Positions 1-5,165 of a stretch of 5,183 nucleotides of DNA are shown one piece after another. A program made the position numbers and the translations under genes. Each line of letters begins with the position of its first letter. Position 1 is the stretch's first letter. The stretch comes from Faecalimonas sp. (lineage in GTDB: Bacteria; Bacillota_A; Clostridia; Lachnospirales; Lachnospiraceae), in assembly GCA_026169575.1 (NCBI GenBank), contig JAPFCT010000095.1, forward strand, positions 1-5,183, given 5' to 3'. Below the pieces are notes generated by a model, which did no database searches, was not told the origin of the DNA, and saw nothing but the letters and a program-made list of their open reading frames with translations.

Positions 1-596
1 TCCCATGCTTTGACCATCTTTTTATCTTTTCGGAACATCCCTTCCCCGGAGCAGGGAGCATCGATCAAAATCTTATCAAAATACCCTTCAAAATATTCTT
101 CAATCTTGCCTGGTTCCTCACTTAACACGAGTACATTTCCAATCCCAAACAATTCAATATTCTTTAGCAGTCCTTTTGCCCTCGAGTTGCTGATATCATT
201 TGCCACGAGCACCCCGGTGTCACCGAGCTTCGCACCCAGTTCTGTCGCTTTCCCTCCAGGCGCTGCACATACATCGAACACTTTGTCTCCCGGTTCGACC
301 GGAAGACGGTTCGCAGGCGTCATCGCACTTGGCTCCTGCAGGTAATAAAGTCCTGCAAAATAATAAGGATGCTTCGATGGCTGTACCTGCCCGCCATCGT
401 AATAAAATCCATTTTCGATCCACGGGGTCGGCTTTAACTTAAATGGAGAGATCTTCTGAAATTCCTCCACACTGATCTTCCTCGTATTTACCCGCAACCC
501 ATACAGACGCGGCTCTTCGTAACATTTTATATAATCTTCATATTCATCCTGAAGCAATGCTTTCATTTTCTCTTCAAATTTCGCTGGTAAATTCAT
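1..596 (-). CDS. rsmF: RsmF/RsmB-like 16S rRNA m5C methyltransferase, NOL1/NOP2/Sun family (N-terminal 198 residues; 3' end outside window)
   Basis: This is a SAM-dependent cytosine-C5 RNA methyltransferase of the NOL1/NOP2/Sun family, probably acting on 16S rRNA in the cytoplasm. The gene starts at ATG 594-596 and stays open through the left edge, giving 198 visible residues; family members are usually about 430-480 aa, so well under half is seen. Visible motifs are LRVNTR (34-39) of the N-terminal RNA-binding part, the SAM-binding motif DVCAAPGGKAT (109-118), NDIS (133-136), and DAPCSGEGMFRK (179-190). The last contains motif-IV Cys182; the catalytic motif-VI Cys would lie beyond the window. 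DAPCSGEGMFRK is typical of the RsmF/YebU branch, which in E. coli methylates C1407, rather than RsmB; target specificity here is inferred. RBS GGAGGG sits at 601-606, 4 nt before the ATG. The gene follows the M23 gene on the same strand after about 107 nt and appears to have its own promoter. Confidence 0.93.
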   Translation of the reverse strand, partial: MNLPAKFEEKMKALLQDEYEDYIKCYEEPRLYGLRVNTRKISVEEFQKISPFKLKPTPWIENGFYYDGGQVQPSKHPYYFAGLYYLQEPSAMTPANRLPVEPGDKVFDVCAAPGGKATELGAKLGDTGVLVANDISNSRAKGLLKNIELFGIGNVLVLSEEPGKIEEYFEGYFDKILIDAPCSGEGMFRKDKKMVKAW

Positions 597-639
597 TTTT
601 CCCTCCAAATGGTATTATCTCAAAAAAATCACCCAATAT

Positions 640-674
640 ATTGTATCATATTCCATTTTATTACACCACCCCAA
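640..674 (-). promoter_or_regulatory. putative sigma-A promoter for the rsmF-like gene
   Basis: In the M23-rsmF gap, read on the minus strand, there is an extended -10 element TGaTACAAT (640-648). An overlapping alternative is TATGAT (645-650) with TTGGGG (669-674) 18 nt upstream. The -35 matches consensus at only 3 of 6 positions, so the extended -10 is the stronger evidence. Transcription would start near 633-638, giving a leader of about 40 nt before the GGAGGG RBS. Confidence 0.4.
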
Positions 675-703
675 ACCGTACGCAAAAATCCAGGAAAATT
701 TCT

Positions 704-1552
704 TCAGTAGCTGTATTTCCGTATTTTCTGTTCTGCGTACTTTAGAACCGGATAAGGATTGACACCCGTCTCCGTTCCATCAGGATAAATATAAATCCCC
801 AGATGAAGATGCACCGGGAACATCCCTTTCGTCCCTTCTTTTCCGTAACCGCTATCGCCCATAAAGCCGAGCAGCTGCCCTGCTTTCACTGGATCCCCCT
901 GCCGTATATTTGCATAAGAGTCCAAATGTGCATAATAAAAATACGCGCCCGCCTCTGTCCGGATCCCGATCCGGTTTCCGCCTTTTTCAAGCCATCCCAT
1001 CTGTTCCACCACTCCATCCGTCATGCTGATGACCGGATAGATGCCTCTCACATCTTCTCCTGCCATCAGATCCGTACCTTCATGGCCCCGTTTTCCCCCA
1101 TAGCTGCGCTCCTCCATCCACGAGTCTGAAAAGAAAACAAACTTTCTTCCCTTCATGTCCGACTTCGCTACCGGAAAATATTCAACTTCATTCCAGATCG
1201 CACGGCAGGTATCGATATAGGACAGATAAAACGGATTTTTCTTCCACCGCTTTTCCCTCTCGCAAAATACTTTTTCAGAGATCTCCCAGGGAAATGTCTC
1301 ATATCCAAACTTTGTCTCCAGCCAGAAGATTCCCAAGTCTCTCCCCGGATCTGCTGAATGCTGTATGTATCGCTCCATCCGGGGAGTGACCTGCTGCCTG
1401 CAAAAAACCTCCGTCTCCGTCACCTTTTCATGCAGTCTTCCCGATTTTCCTTCCTCATACAACTCATGAAATCCGATCTGACAGAAAAACGCTGCCAGAA
1501 ATACAACCAGCAGCAGTCTCACTGTCTTTTTCAGAGGTGTCGTTCTTTTCAT
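704..1552 (-). CDS. membrane-anchored M23 (LytM-type) zinc metallopeptidase
   Basis: Predicted peptidoglycan endopeptidase, anchored in the membrane with the enzyme domain outside. From ATG 1552 it is 282 aa. A positively charged N-terminus (MKRTTPLKK) precedes one hydrophobic segment at about 10-28 with no lipobox, then a region of about 120 residues that I do not recognise, then a C-terminal M23 domain from about 150. The catalytic set is complete: H157 and D161 in GHEGTD, H209 in YAHLD, and H248-L-H250. By analogy with LytM, H157, D161 and H250 bind zinc while H209 and H248 act in catalysis, so it should be active. GTG 1564 is an in-frame alternative start (4 residues more); its AGGCGG lies only 4 nt upstream, while ATG 1552 has GGTGG 8 nt upstream. 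Neither RBS is strong. An in-frame TAG further upstream rules out longer forms. It is divergent from ylbJ with a sigma-E-like promoter, so a sporulation role is possible but inferred. It could also be a vegetative wall hydrolase. Confidence 0.88.
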   Translation of the reverse strand: MKRTTPLKKTVRLLLVVFLAAFFCQIGFHELYEEGKSGRLHEKVTETEVFCRQQVTPRMERYIQHSADPGRDLGIFWLETKFGYETFPWEISEKVFCEREKRWKKNPFYLSYIDTCRAIWNEVEYFPVAKSDMKGRKFVFFSDSWMEERSYGGKRGHEGTDLMAGEDVRGIYPVISMTDGVVEQMGWLEKGGNRIGIRTEAGAYFYYAHLDSYANIRQGDPVKAGQLLGFMGDSGYGKEGTKGMFPVHLHLGIYIYPDGTETGVNPYPVLKYAEQKIRKYSY

Positions 1553-1590
1553 GAAATCTGCCACCGTCCCGCCTGTTTTCTCTTTCCACT

Positions 1591-1619
1591 ATTCTATGAT
1601 TTCTGTTGCCCCTTTATCC
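1591..1619 (-). promoter_or_regulatory. putative sigma-E-type promoter for the M23 peptidase gene
   Basis: On the minus strand, GGATAAA (1613-1619) is followed after 14 nt by CATAGAAT (1591-1598). The -10 matches the Bacillus sigma-E consensus CATACAMT at 7 of 8 positions; the -35 keeps only the central ATA and first G of KMATATT. Transcription would begin near 1584, 20-32 nt before either candidate start codon. Sigma-A could also be argued from TAGAAT within the same element, but no matching -35 is present. Confidence 0.4.
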
Positions 1620-1642
1620 ATTTACTTTTCCCTTCTTCCCGG

Positions 1643-1671
1643 GAATAAAAGAACAATTTCTCCCATATGAA
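1643..1671 (+). promoter_or_regulatory. putative sigma-E-type promoter for ylbJ
   Basis: GAATAAA (1643-1649) is followed after 14 nt by CATATGAA (1664-1671). This keeps the ATA core of the -35 and the CATA of the -10 of the sigma-E consensus, but the second half of the -10 is poor. ylbJ is a sigma-E gene in Bacillus subtilis, which supports the reading. Transcription would begin near 1678, about 37 nt before the start at 1715. This would put the upstream ATG at 1667 inside the promoter and so exclude it as a start. Confidence 0.38.
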
Positions 1672-1701
1672 TAGTTACAGAAAATCTACTTGGACATTCA
1701 C

Positions 1702-1707
1702 GGGAGG
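1702..1707 (+). promoter_or_regulatory. ribosome binding site deciding the ylbJ start
   Basis: GGGAGG lies 7 nt upstream of ATG 1715. No comparable purine-rich site precedes the in-frame ATG at 1667, whose upstream sequence is pyrimidine-rich (TTTCTCCC). The start at 1715 is therefore preferred. Confidence 0.8.
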
Positions 1708-1714
1708 TCGCATT

Positions 1715-2668
1715 ATGAAACAGAACGCCGCAGGTTTGGGAATCCTTCTTTTTTTCCTGACAATGCTCCTGCGCCCGCAGGAAGTATTTTTCGGAGCAGG
1801 CAAAGGCCTTCTCCTCTGGTTCCAGACCGTTCTTCCGACCTTGCTTCCATTTATGATCTTGTCCGGTCTCCTGATCTCCACAAACAGCATCACTTATCTT
1901 GACCGGATCTTTTCTCCGGTCTTCCGCCGGCTGTTCCGCATCTCAGAAAACGCCTCTTTCGCTGTTGTGGCAGGTTTTTTCTGCGGCTATCCGATGGGCG
2001 CAAAAGTCACGGCAGACCTGCTTCGTCAGGGAGAAATCTCCCAGGCGGAAGGGCAGTACCTGCTGTCCTTCTGCAACAATACAAGCCCGATGTTTCTTGT
2101 CAGCTATGTCGTATGGCAAAACCTCCAAAAGCAATCTCTCCTGCTGCCGTCCCTTCTCCTTCTGTTTGGAACTCCGGTCCTGGCAAGTGCACTCTTTTAT
2201 CCTTTTTCTTTCAGAAAATCCGGCAACTCCCAAAAAGACAGATCTGGTTCCGGCAGCACAAAAAAACAGGCATCCCGCATTTGTATAAAATTCCAAATGC
2301 TGGATACCTGCATTATGAATAGTTTTGAAACGATCACAAAAATCGGAGGATATATCATCCTTTTCTCTATCCTGATCTCGCTGCTGTCCTCAGATCCCTT
2401 TCAGAAAATACCGCTTCTGAAGATGATCCTGCCATTTCTGGAAATCACAAACGGAATCCCGATGCTGTGCGCCTCAGATCTTCCTCTTATCATGCGCTTC
2501 ACACTGACAATGGCTCTTACCGCATTTGGCGGCATCTGCTCGGTCGCACAGACAAACTGTATGTTAGAGGGAACCGGACTTTCCATCATGCCATACTTTT
2601 TTCAGAAAGTGATCACAGCATTCCTCTGCGCGATCCTCGCCCCGATTCTTTTTGGGCTCTTTCTGTAA
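1715..2668 (+). CDS. ylbJ: YlbJ-type sporulation integral membrane protein (nucleoside recognition/Gate domain)
   Basis: Polytopic membrane protein of the YlbJ/Gate family, needed for proper spore formation in Bacillus subtilis; its transported substrate, if any, is not established. From ATG 1715 it is 317 aa, shorter than the roughly 400 aa of Bacillus YlbJ. Hydrophobic segments lie near 5-20, 31-55, 80-95, 125-165, 210-225, 257-280 and 297-317. Two Gate-like halves are recognisable. The first has GFFCGYPMGAK (87-97) and FCNNTSPMF (119-127); the second has FLEITNGI (241-248) and FGGICSVAQT (271-280). A polar, Ser/Lys-rich linker at about 166-190 separates them, probably a cytoplasmic loop. 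It is the only plus-strand gene here, divergent from the M23 peptidase and convergent with the coaD operon 42 nt away, with no visible terminator between. Closeness to coaD and rsmD matches the ylbH-coaD-ylbJ neighbourhood in Bacillus. The longer frame from ATG 1667 would add 16 hydrophilic residues before the first membrane segment and lacks an RBS. Confidence 0.88.
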   Translation: MKQNAAGLGILLFFLTMLLRPQEVFFGAGKGLLLWFQTVLPTLLPFMILSGLLISTNSITYLDRIFSPVFRRLFRISENASFAVVAGFFCGYPMGAKVTADLLRQGEISQAEGQYLLSFCNNTSPMFLVSYVVWQNLQKQSLLLPSLLLLFGTPVLASALFYPFSFRKSGNSQKDRSGSGSTKKQASRICIKFQMLDTCIMNSFETITKIGGYIILFSILISLLSSDPFQKIPLLKMILPFLEITNGIPMLCASDLPLIMRFTLTMALTAFGGICSVAQTNCMLEGTGLSIMPYFFQKVITAFLCAILAPILFGLFL

Positions 2669-2710
2669 TCCATGCAAGTGATTATCGATTCCTTCCGCAA
2701 ACTGCCAAAA

Positions 2711-3286
2711 CTAATTTTGTATCTGATTTGCATCATATTCCGGTTCTTCCGGCTGTGCAAGCTCTGTACGGTTCGCGCGTACGACGTCGTAGCACTCCTT
2801 CAGAGAATTTACAAGACCGTCAAATTTAGATGTATAGCTGTCCATCGTATGTCCGACAATGCTCTCCACGCCTGCTAAAAGCTCATCGGTATACTGCACA
2901 GCACCCATGCGGATGTCATTTGCATCATTTGTCGCATTGTCAAGGATCTGCTGCGCCTGCTCAGTCGCTGCCATCACGACTTCATTTGCCTGCGCGTAAG
3001 CCTGCTGCATGATCTCATGCTCGCTTACCAGCTCATTGGTCTGCACATGCGCTTCCTCCAGCATGCTGTCCGCCTTTGCCTGCGCATCGGCAAGGATCGC
3101 ATCCTTATTGGAAATAATCTTCTGATAACGTTTGATCTCATCCGGTGTCTTCATACGGAGTTCCCGGAGTAATTCATCAATGTGATCTTTATTTACAATG
3201 ATCTTTGATGTAGATAATGGCTTAAACGGACACCCGTCAATATACTCCTCAATCTCTTCAATAATCTGCTCAATACGGCTGCTCAT
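2711..3286 (-). CDS. coiled-coil protein, V-ATPase subunit H-like / DivIVA-like, downstream of coaD
   Basis: Function unknown; such proteins are commonly labelled 'ATPase' or 'vacuolar H+-ATPase subunit H' because of coiled-coil similarity, which is probably not functional homology. It is a soluble 191-aa protein without signal peptide or membrane segment. An acidic N-terminal helix (about 4-17) precedes a short conserved-looking block, PFKPLSTSKIIVNKDHIDELL (20-40), then a long Ala/Glu/Gln-rich helical region (about 50-150), and an acidic, disordered tail (177-191). The layout of a short N-terminal region plus a long coiled coil is reminiscent of DivIVA/GpsB or F0 subunit b, suggesting a scaffolding or division-linked role, but this is inference. 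The ATG lies 2 nt after the coaD stop, with its RBS (AAAGGAGAG) inside the last coaD codons, so it is translated as the third gene of the rsmD-coaD operon. There is no ATPase motif such as a P-loop. Confidence 0.85.
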   Translation of the reverse strand: MSSRIEQIIEEIEEYIDGCPFKPLSTSKIIVNKDHIDELLRELRMKTPDEIKRYQKIISNKDAILADAQAKADSMLEEAHVQTNELVSEHEIMQQAYAQANEVVMAATEQAQQILDNATNDANDIRMGAVQYTDELLAGVESIVGHTMDSYTSKFDGLVNSLKECYDVVRANRTELAQPEEPEYDANQIQN

Positions 3287-3288
3287 AG

Positions 3289-3780
3289 TTACACTCTCCT
3301 TTTGGTTTTCATCTTTTCTTCTATCTTATCTACGACCAGTTCCGGCACAAACTGTGTGATGTCGCCTCCAAATGCTGCCACTTCCTTTACAGTTGTCGAA
3401 CTCAGAAACGAATACTCCAGACTTGTCGTCAGAAACATCGTCTCAATCTCTGGCTCTAGCTTGTGATTAGTCTGTGACATCTGCAACTCATACTCAAAAT
3501 CTGTGATCGCGCGCAGTCCTCTCACGATTACCTTCGCACCGATCTGCTTTGCAAATTCTACCAACAATCCGTCAAAAGCCATCACCCTGACATTTGGCAG
3601 ATCTTTTGTCACTTCTTCTAGTATTCTAACACGTTCTTCCACAGAAAACAACGGCGTTTTTGCTTTATTGTGCAGCACACCGACAATTAATTCATCGACG
3701 ATCTGACTGGAACGCCGGATCATATCCAGATGTCCAAACGTAACCGGGTCAAAACTTCCCGGATAAATTGCTCTTAACAT
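3289..3780 (-). CDS. coaD: phosphopantetheine adenylyltransferase (PPAT)
   Basis: Cytoplasmic enzyme of coenzyme A biosynthesis; it joins 4'-phosphopantetheine with ATP to give dephospho-CoA and pyrophosphate, the penultimate step. At 163 aa it is the normal bacterial length. It has the nucleotidyltransferase signature [12 protein letters not shown] (8-19) with the (T/H)xGH motif at 14-17, K41 in the expected substrate-binding position, the [12 protein letters not shown] block (87-98), and the C-terminal SSTTVKE motif (127-133) that binds ATP phosphates. All key residues are present, so it should be active. Its ATG overlaps the rsmD stop by 7 nt, implying translational coupling; a GGAAGGAAG stretch inside the end of rsmD serves as RBS. 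The rsmD-coaD pair is widespread in bacteria. Expression is likely constitutive from the sigma-A promoter upstream of rsmD. Confidence 0.98.
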   Translation of the reverse strand: MLRAIYPGSFDPVTFGHLDMIRRSSQIVDELIVGVLHNKAKTPLFSVEERVRILEEVTKDLPNVRVMAFDGLLVEFAKQIGAKVIVRGLRAITDFEYELQMSQTNHKLEPEIETMFLTTSLEYSFLSSTTVKEVAAFGGDITQFVPELVVDKIEEKMKTKRRV

Positions 3781-4343
3781 ACTCTTTCGCTTCCTTCCAG
3801 TGCAAGGAATAAATGCAGATTTGTCTTGTATTCCTTCCTCTTTAAGATGGAAAATCCAAAGGACTCCACATAAGAGAAATCGGTTGATCTTGATGCCTCC
3901 ACAATAATCACACTGTCCTCATCGATCAGTTTTGACTCTGCAAGATATTCAAGCACCTGCTTCTCCAGCAGTTTATTATATGGAGGATCCATAAAAATAT
4001 AATCAAATGTCTTTGATCCTTCCATGCGCCGGAGCGCTGTCATAACATCCGCTGCCATCGTCACTGCACGTTCTTCCAATTTTGTTTTCTTCAGATTTTC
4101 TTTGATACATGCCATCGCTTTCGGATTCTGTTCGACAAATACAGCCTCCCCGGCTCCCCGGCTGAGCGCCTCGATCCCGATCCCTCCGCTTCCGGCAAAC
4201 AGATCCAGAAATCTGCAGTCATATAAATAAGGAGAAATCATATTAAACAGCGTTTCCTTAATGCGGTCTGTCGTTGGTCTTGTATCCATACCGTCCAGTG
4301 TCTTTAATTGTAATCTCTTGGCACTTCCTGCAATAACTCTCAT
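3774..4343 (-). CDS. rsmD: 16S rRNA (guanine(966)-N2)-methyltransferase RsmD
   Basis: SAM-dependent enzyme that methylates N2 of G966 (E. coli numbering) in 16S rRNA during 30S assembly. It is 189 aa, the usual size. The N-terminus RVIAGSAKR and the block [14 protein letters not shown] (21-34) are family hallmarks. The SAM site is [20 protein letters not shown] (45-64), followed by VFVEQNP (69-74) with the acidic residue that contacts the SAM ribose, and the catalytic DPPYN motif (119-123). It is the first gene of the operon. The ATG at 4343 has a good RBS, AAAGGAG, 5 nt upstream, and a consensus sigma-A promoter about 77 nt upstream. The last codons overlap the coaD start. In Bacillus the orthologue is ylbH. 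No anomalies are seen. Confidence 0.97.
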   Translation of the reverse strand: MRVIAGSAKRLQLKTLDGMDTRPTTDRIKETLFNMISPYLYDCRFLDLFAGSGGIGIEALSRGAGEAVFVEQNPKAMACIKENLKKTKLEERAVTMAADVMTALRRMEGSKTFDYIFMDPPYNKLLEKQVLEYLAESKLIDEDSVIIVEASRSTDFSYVESFGFSILKRKEYKTNLHLFLALEGSERVC

Positions 4344-4419
4344 AAATTCTCCTTTCTGACGTTTACTTTCCCCGCAAATACTCCGTCTTTCTTTTCAAAA
4401 AGTACATCGGTTCCCGTCT

Positions 4420-4448
4420 ATTATATAAACTTGTTGTAATATTGTCAA
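4420..4448 (-). promoter_or_regulatory. consensus sigma-A promoter of the rsmD-coaD operon
   Basis: On the minus strand TTGACA (4443-4448) and TATAAT (4420-4425) are separated by exactly 17 nt (4426-4442); both hexamers are perfect. Predicted start of transcription is near 4413, giving a leader of about 70 nt before rsmD. The -35 lies only 4 nt downstream of the T-tract of the darA terminator, so the unit is insulated from darA read-through yet very tightly packed. Confidence 0.9.
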
Positions 4449-4452
4449 ATGC

Positions 4453-4482
4453 AAAAAAGATTGTGCTGACGCACAACCTTTA
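4453..4482 (-). terminator. intrinsic terminator of darA
   Basis: Read on the minus strand, GGTTGTGC (4471-4478) pairs with GCACAATC (4459-4466) around a 4-nt GTCA loop (8 bp with one G-T pair), and A-T pairs can extend the stem. A run of six T follows at 4453-4458. The hairpin starts 1 nt after the darA TAA (4480-4482), an unusually short 3' UTR. Confidence 0.9.
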
Positions 4483-4815
4483 GACTTTATGGAACTCTTC
4501 CACATTGATTACGAAGATCGTCGCTCCTCCTGCTTCCACTGTGATCGGAACGAAAGAATAGTTGCTGACCGGAGCTCCGCTTCCCATATATGGCGCCTGC
4601 ACTTCAATCTGCTGTCTCTTTGCACACTCCTCTTTCACGATCTGGATCACTTCCGGAACTTTCTCATCTTCCGTACCGATCATCAACGTCGTATTTCCTC
4701 TCTTTAAGAATCCACCGGTACTGGAAAGCTTTGTGACACTGAATTTATTCTCATTCAGTTTTCTCGTTGCTCTTTCACTGTCTTCATCATGTACGATTGC
4801 ATATACTAACTTCAT
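4480..4815 (-). CDS. darA: cyclic-di-AMP receptor DarA/PstA (PII-like)
   Basis: Small PII-like signalling protein (DUF970/YaaQ family) that binds the second messenger c-di-AMP as a trimer; downstream partners remain poorly defined. At 111 aa it matches the family length of about 109. The N-terminus MKLVYAIVHDED fits the first ferredoxin-like strand. The ligand-binding signature STGGFLKRGNTTLMIG lies at 32-47, with T28, F36, L37, N41 and G47 at positions that match known ligand contacts in Staphylococcus/Bacillus PstA/DarA as I remember them. The C-terminal VEAGGATIFVINVEEFHKV (93-111) is also characteristic. The N24/R26 pair seen in those proteins is K24/S26 here. RBS AAGGGGG (4823-4829) lies 7 nt upstream. 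The gene stands alone with its own terminator, unlike Bacillus, where darA sits between tmk and holB. Confidence 0.95.
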   Translation of the reverse strand: MKLVYAIVHDEDSERATRKLNENKFSVTKLSSTGGFLKRGNTTLMIGTEDEKVPEVIQIVKEECAKRQQIEVQAPYMGSGAPVSNYSFVPITVEAGGATIFVINVEEFHKV

Positions 4816-4851
4816 TTGAAAGCCCCCTTCACATGCTCTTGCTTTTCCGTT

Positions 4852-4880
4852 ATTTTACCATTTTTTCCTGAGATATGCAA
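4852..4880 (-). promoter_or_regulatory. putative sigma-A promoter of darA
   Basis: On the minus strand TAAAAT (4852-4857, 5 of 6 matches) has TTGCAT (4875-4880, 3 of 6) 17 nt upstream, with an A-rich spacer. Transcription would begin near 4845, giving a leader of about 30 nt. It lies between the SASP terminator and darA, where a promoter is expected. The -35 is weak. Confidence 0.42.
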
Positions 4881-4884
4881 TCAA

Positions 4885-4930
4885 AAGAATGAGAAAAAGC
4901 GCATAGGTTTCTCCCATACGCTCTTCTCAT
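4885..4930 (-). terminator. long-stem intrinsic terminator of the SASP gene
   Basis: An imperfect inverted repeat has arms at 4889-4907 and 4913-4930 with a 5-nt loop. On the minus strand the core AGCGTATGGG / CCTATGCGCT forms 10 bp with two G-T pairs and is followed by TTTTT. Pairing continues through the T-tract with ATGAGAAGA to give roughly 18 bp with one bulge. It lies 29 nt after the SASP stop and would end its transcript, as expected for a single-gene spore protein unit. The symmetric A/T flanks could make it work in both directions. Confidence 0.85.
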
Positions 4931-4958
4931 CTCTTTACTGTCTGTCAAATATCCCGGC

Positions 4959-5165
4959 TTATTTACCAGCCATCTGTTTTTCCTGCTGCTCGATCATTTT
5001 TTTCACCATATATCCACCAACAGATCCGTTCTGTCTGGATGTGAGGTCTCCGTTGTATCCTTCTGTTAAAGGTACACCAAGCTCGTTTGCCACCTCATAT
5101 TTGAATTTGTCTAATGCTTCCTTTGCTTCTGGTACTGCTGTTCTGTTTGATGAACGACTTGCCAT
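4959..5165 (-). CDS. alpha/beta-type small acid-soluble spore protein (SASP)
   Basis: DNA-binding protein that coats the chromosome in dormant spores, holds it in an A-like form, gives UV and heat resistance, and is degraded at germination as an amino acid source. The 68-aa product has the two family blocks: KFKYEVANELGVPL (20-33), which includes the likely GPR protease site Y-E/V-A (cut between E24 and V25), and YNGDLTSRQNGSVGGYMVKKMIEQ (37-60), the DNA-binding part. There is no tryptophan and no cysteine, as usual. RBS AGGAGG (5174-5179) lies 8 nt before the ATG and is very strong, fitting high expression. In Bacillus these genes are under forespore sigma-G, but the promoter lies beyond the right edge of the window. 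Several paralogues per genome are normal, so I assign no specific ssp letter. Confidence 0.96.
   Translation of the reverse strand: MASRSSNRTAVPEAKEALDKFKYEVANELGVPLTEGYNGDLTSRQNGSVGGYMVKKMIEQQEKQMAGK

Noticed and set aside
10..442. Plus-strand open frames of 80-111 codons over the left edge
   Set aside because: They are antisense to the rsmF-like gene, whose motifs are unmistakable in the minus frame; the plus frames have no RBS and low-complexity Ser/Pro-rich content.
634..643. Palindrome CAATATATTG overlapping the rsmF -10 as an operator
   Set aside because: Short and A/T-only apart from its ends; expected by chance in an AT-rich promoter region.
1667..1714. Upstream ATG start for ylbJ, 16 residues longer
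   Set aside because: No RBS precedes it, it overlaps the putative -10, and the next in-frame ATG has GGGAGG at ideal spacing and begins the first membrane segment.
1899..2322. Open frames of 69-129 codons on both strands inside ylbJ
   Set aside because: Out-of-frame shadows of ylbJ; no recognisable domain, and the real frame carries the conserved Gate motifs.
2706..2719. Small hairpin CAAAACTAATTTTG near the ylbJ 3' end
   Set aside because: Only 5 bp, mostly A-T, and not followed by a T-tract; too weak for a terminator.
2780..2791. 12-bp perfect palindrome TACGACGTCGTA
   Set aside because: Lies within codons of the coiled-coil gene (CYDVVRAN region), has no loop, no T-tract and no promoter nearby; likely chance.
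4489..4819. Plus-strand open frames of 72 and 85 codons over darA
   Set aside because: Antisense to darA, which is supported by strong family motifs, an RBS and a terminator in the minus direction.
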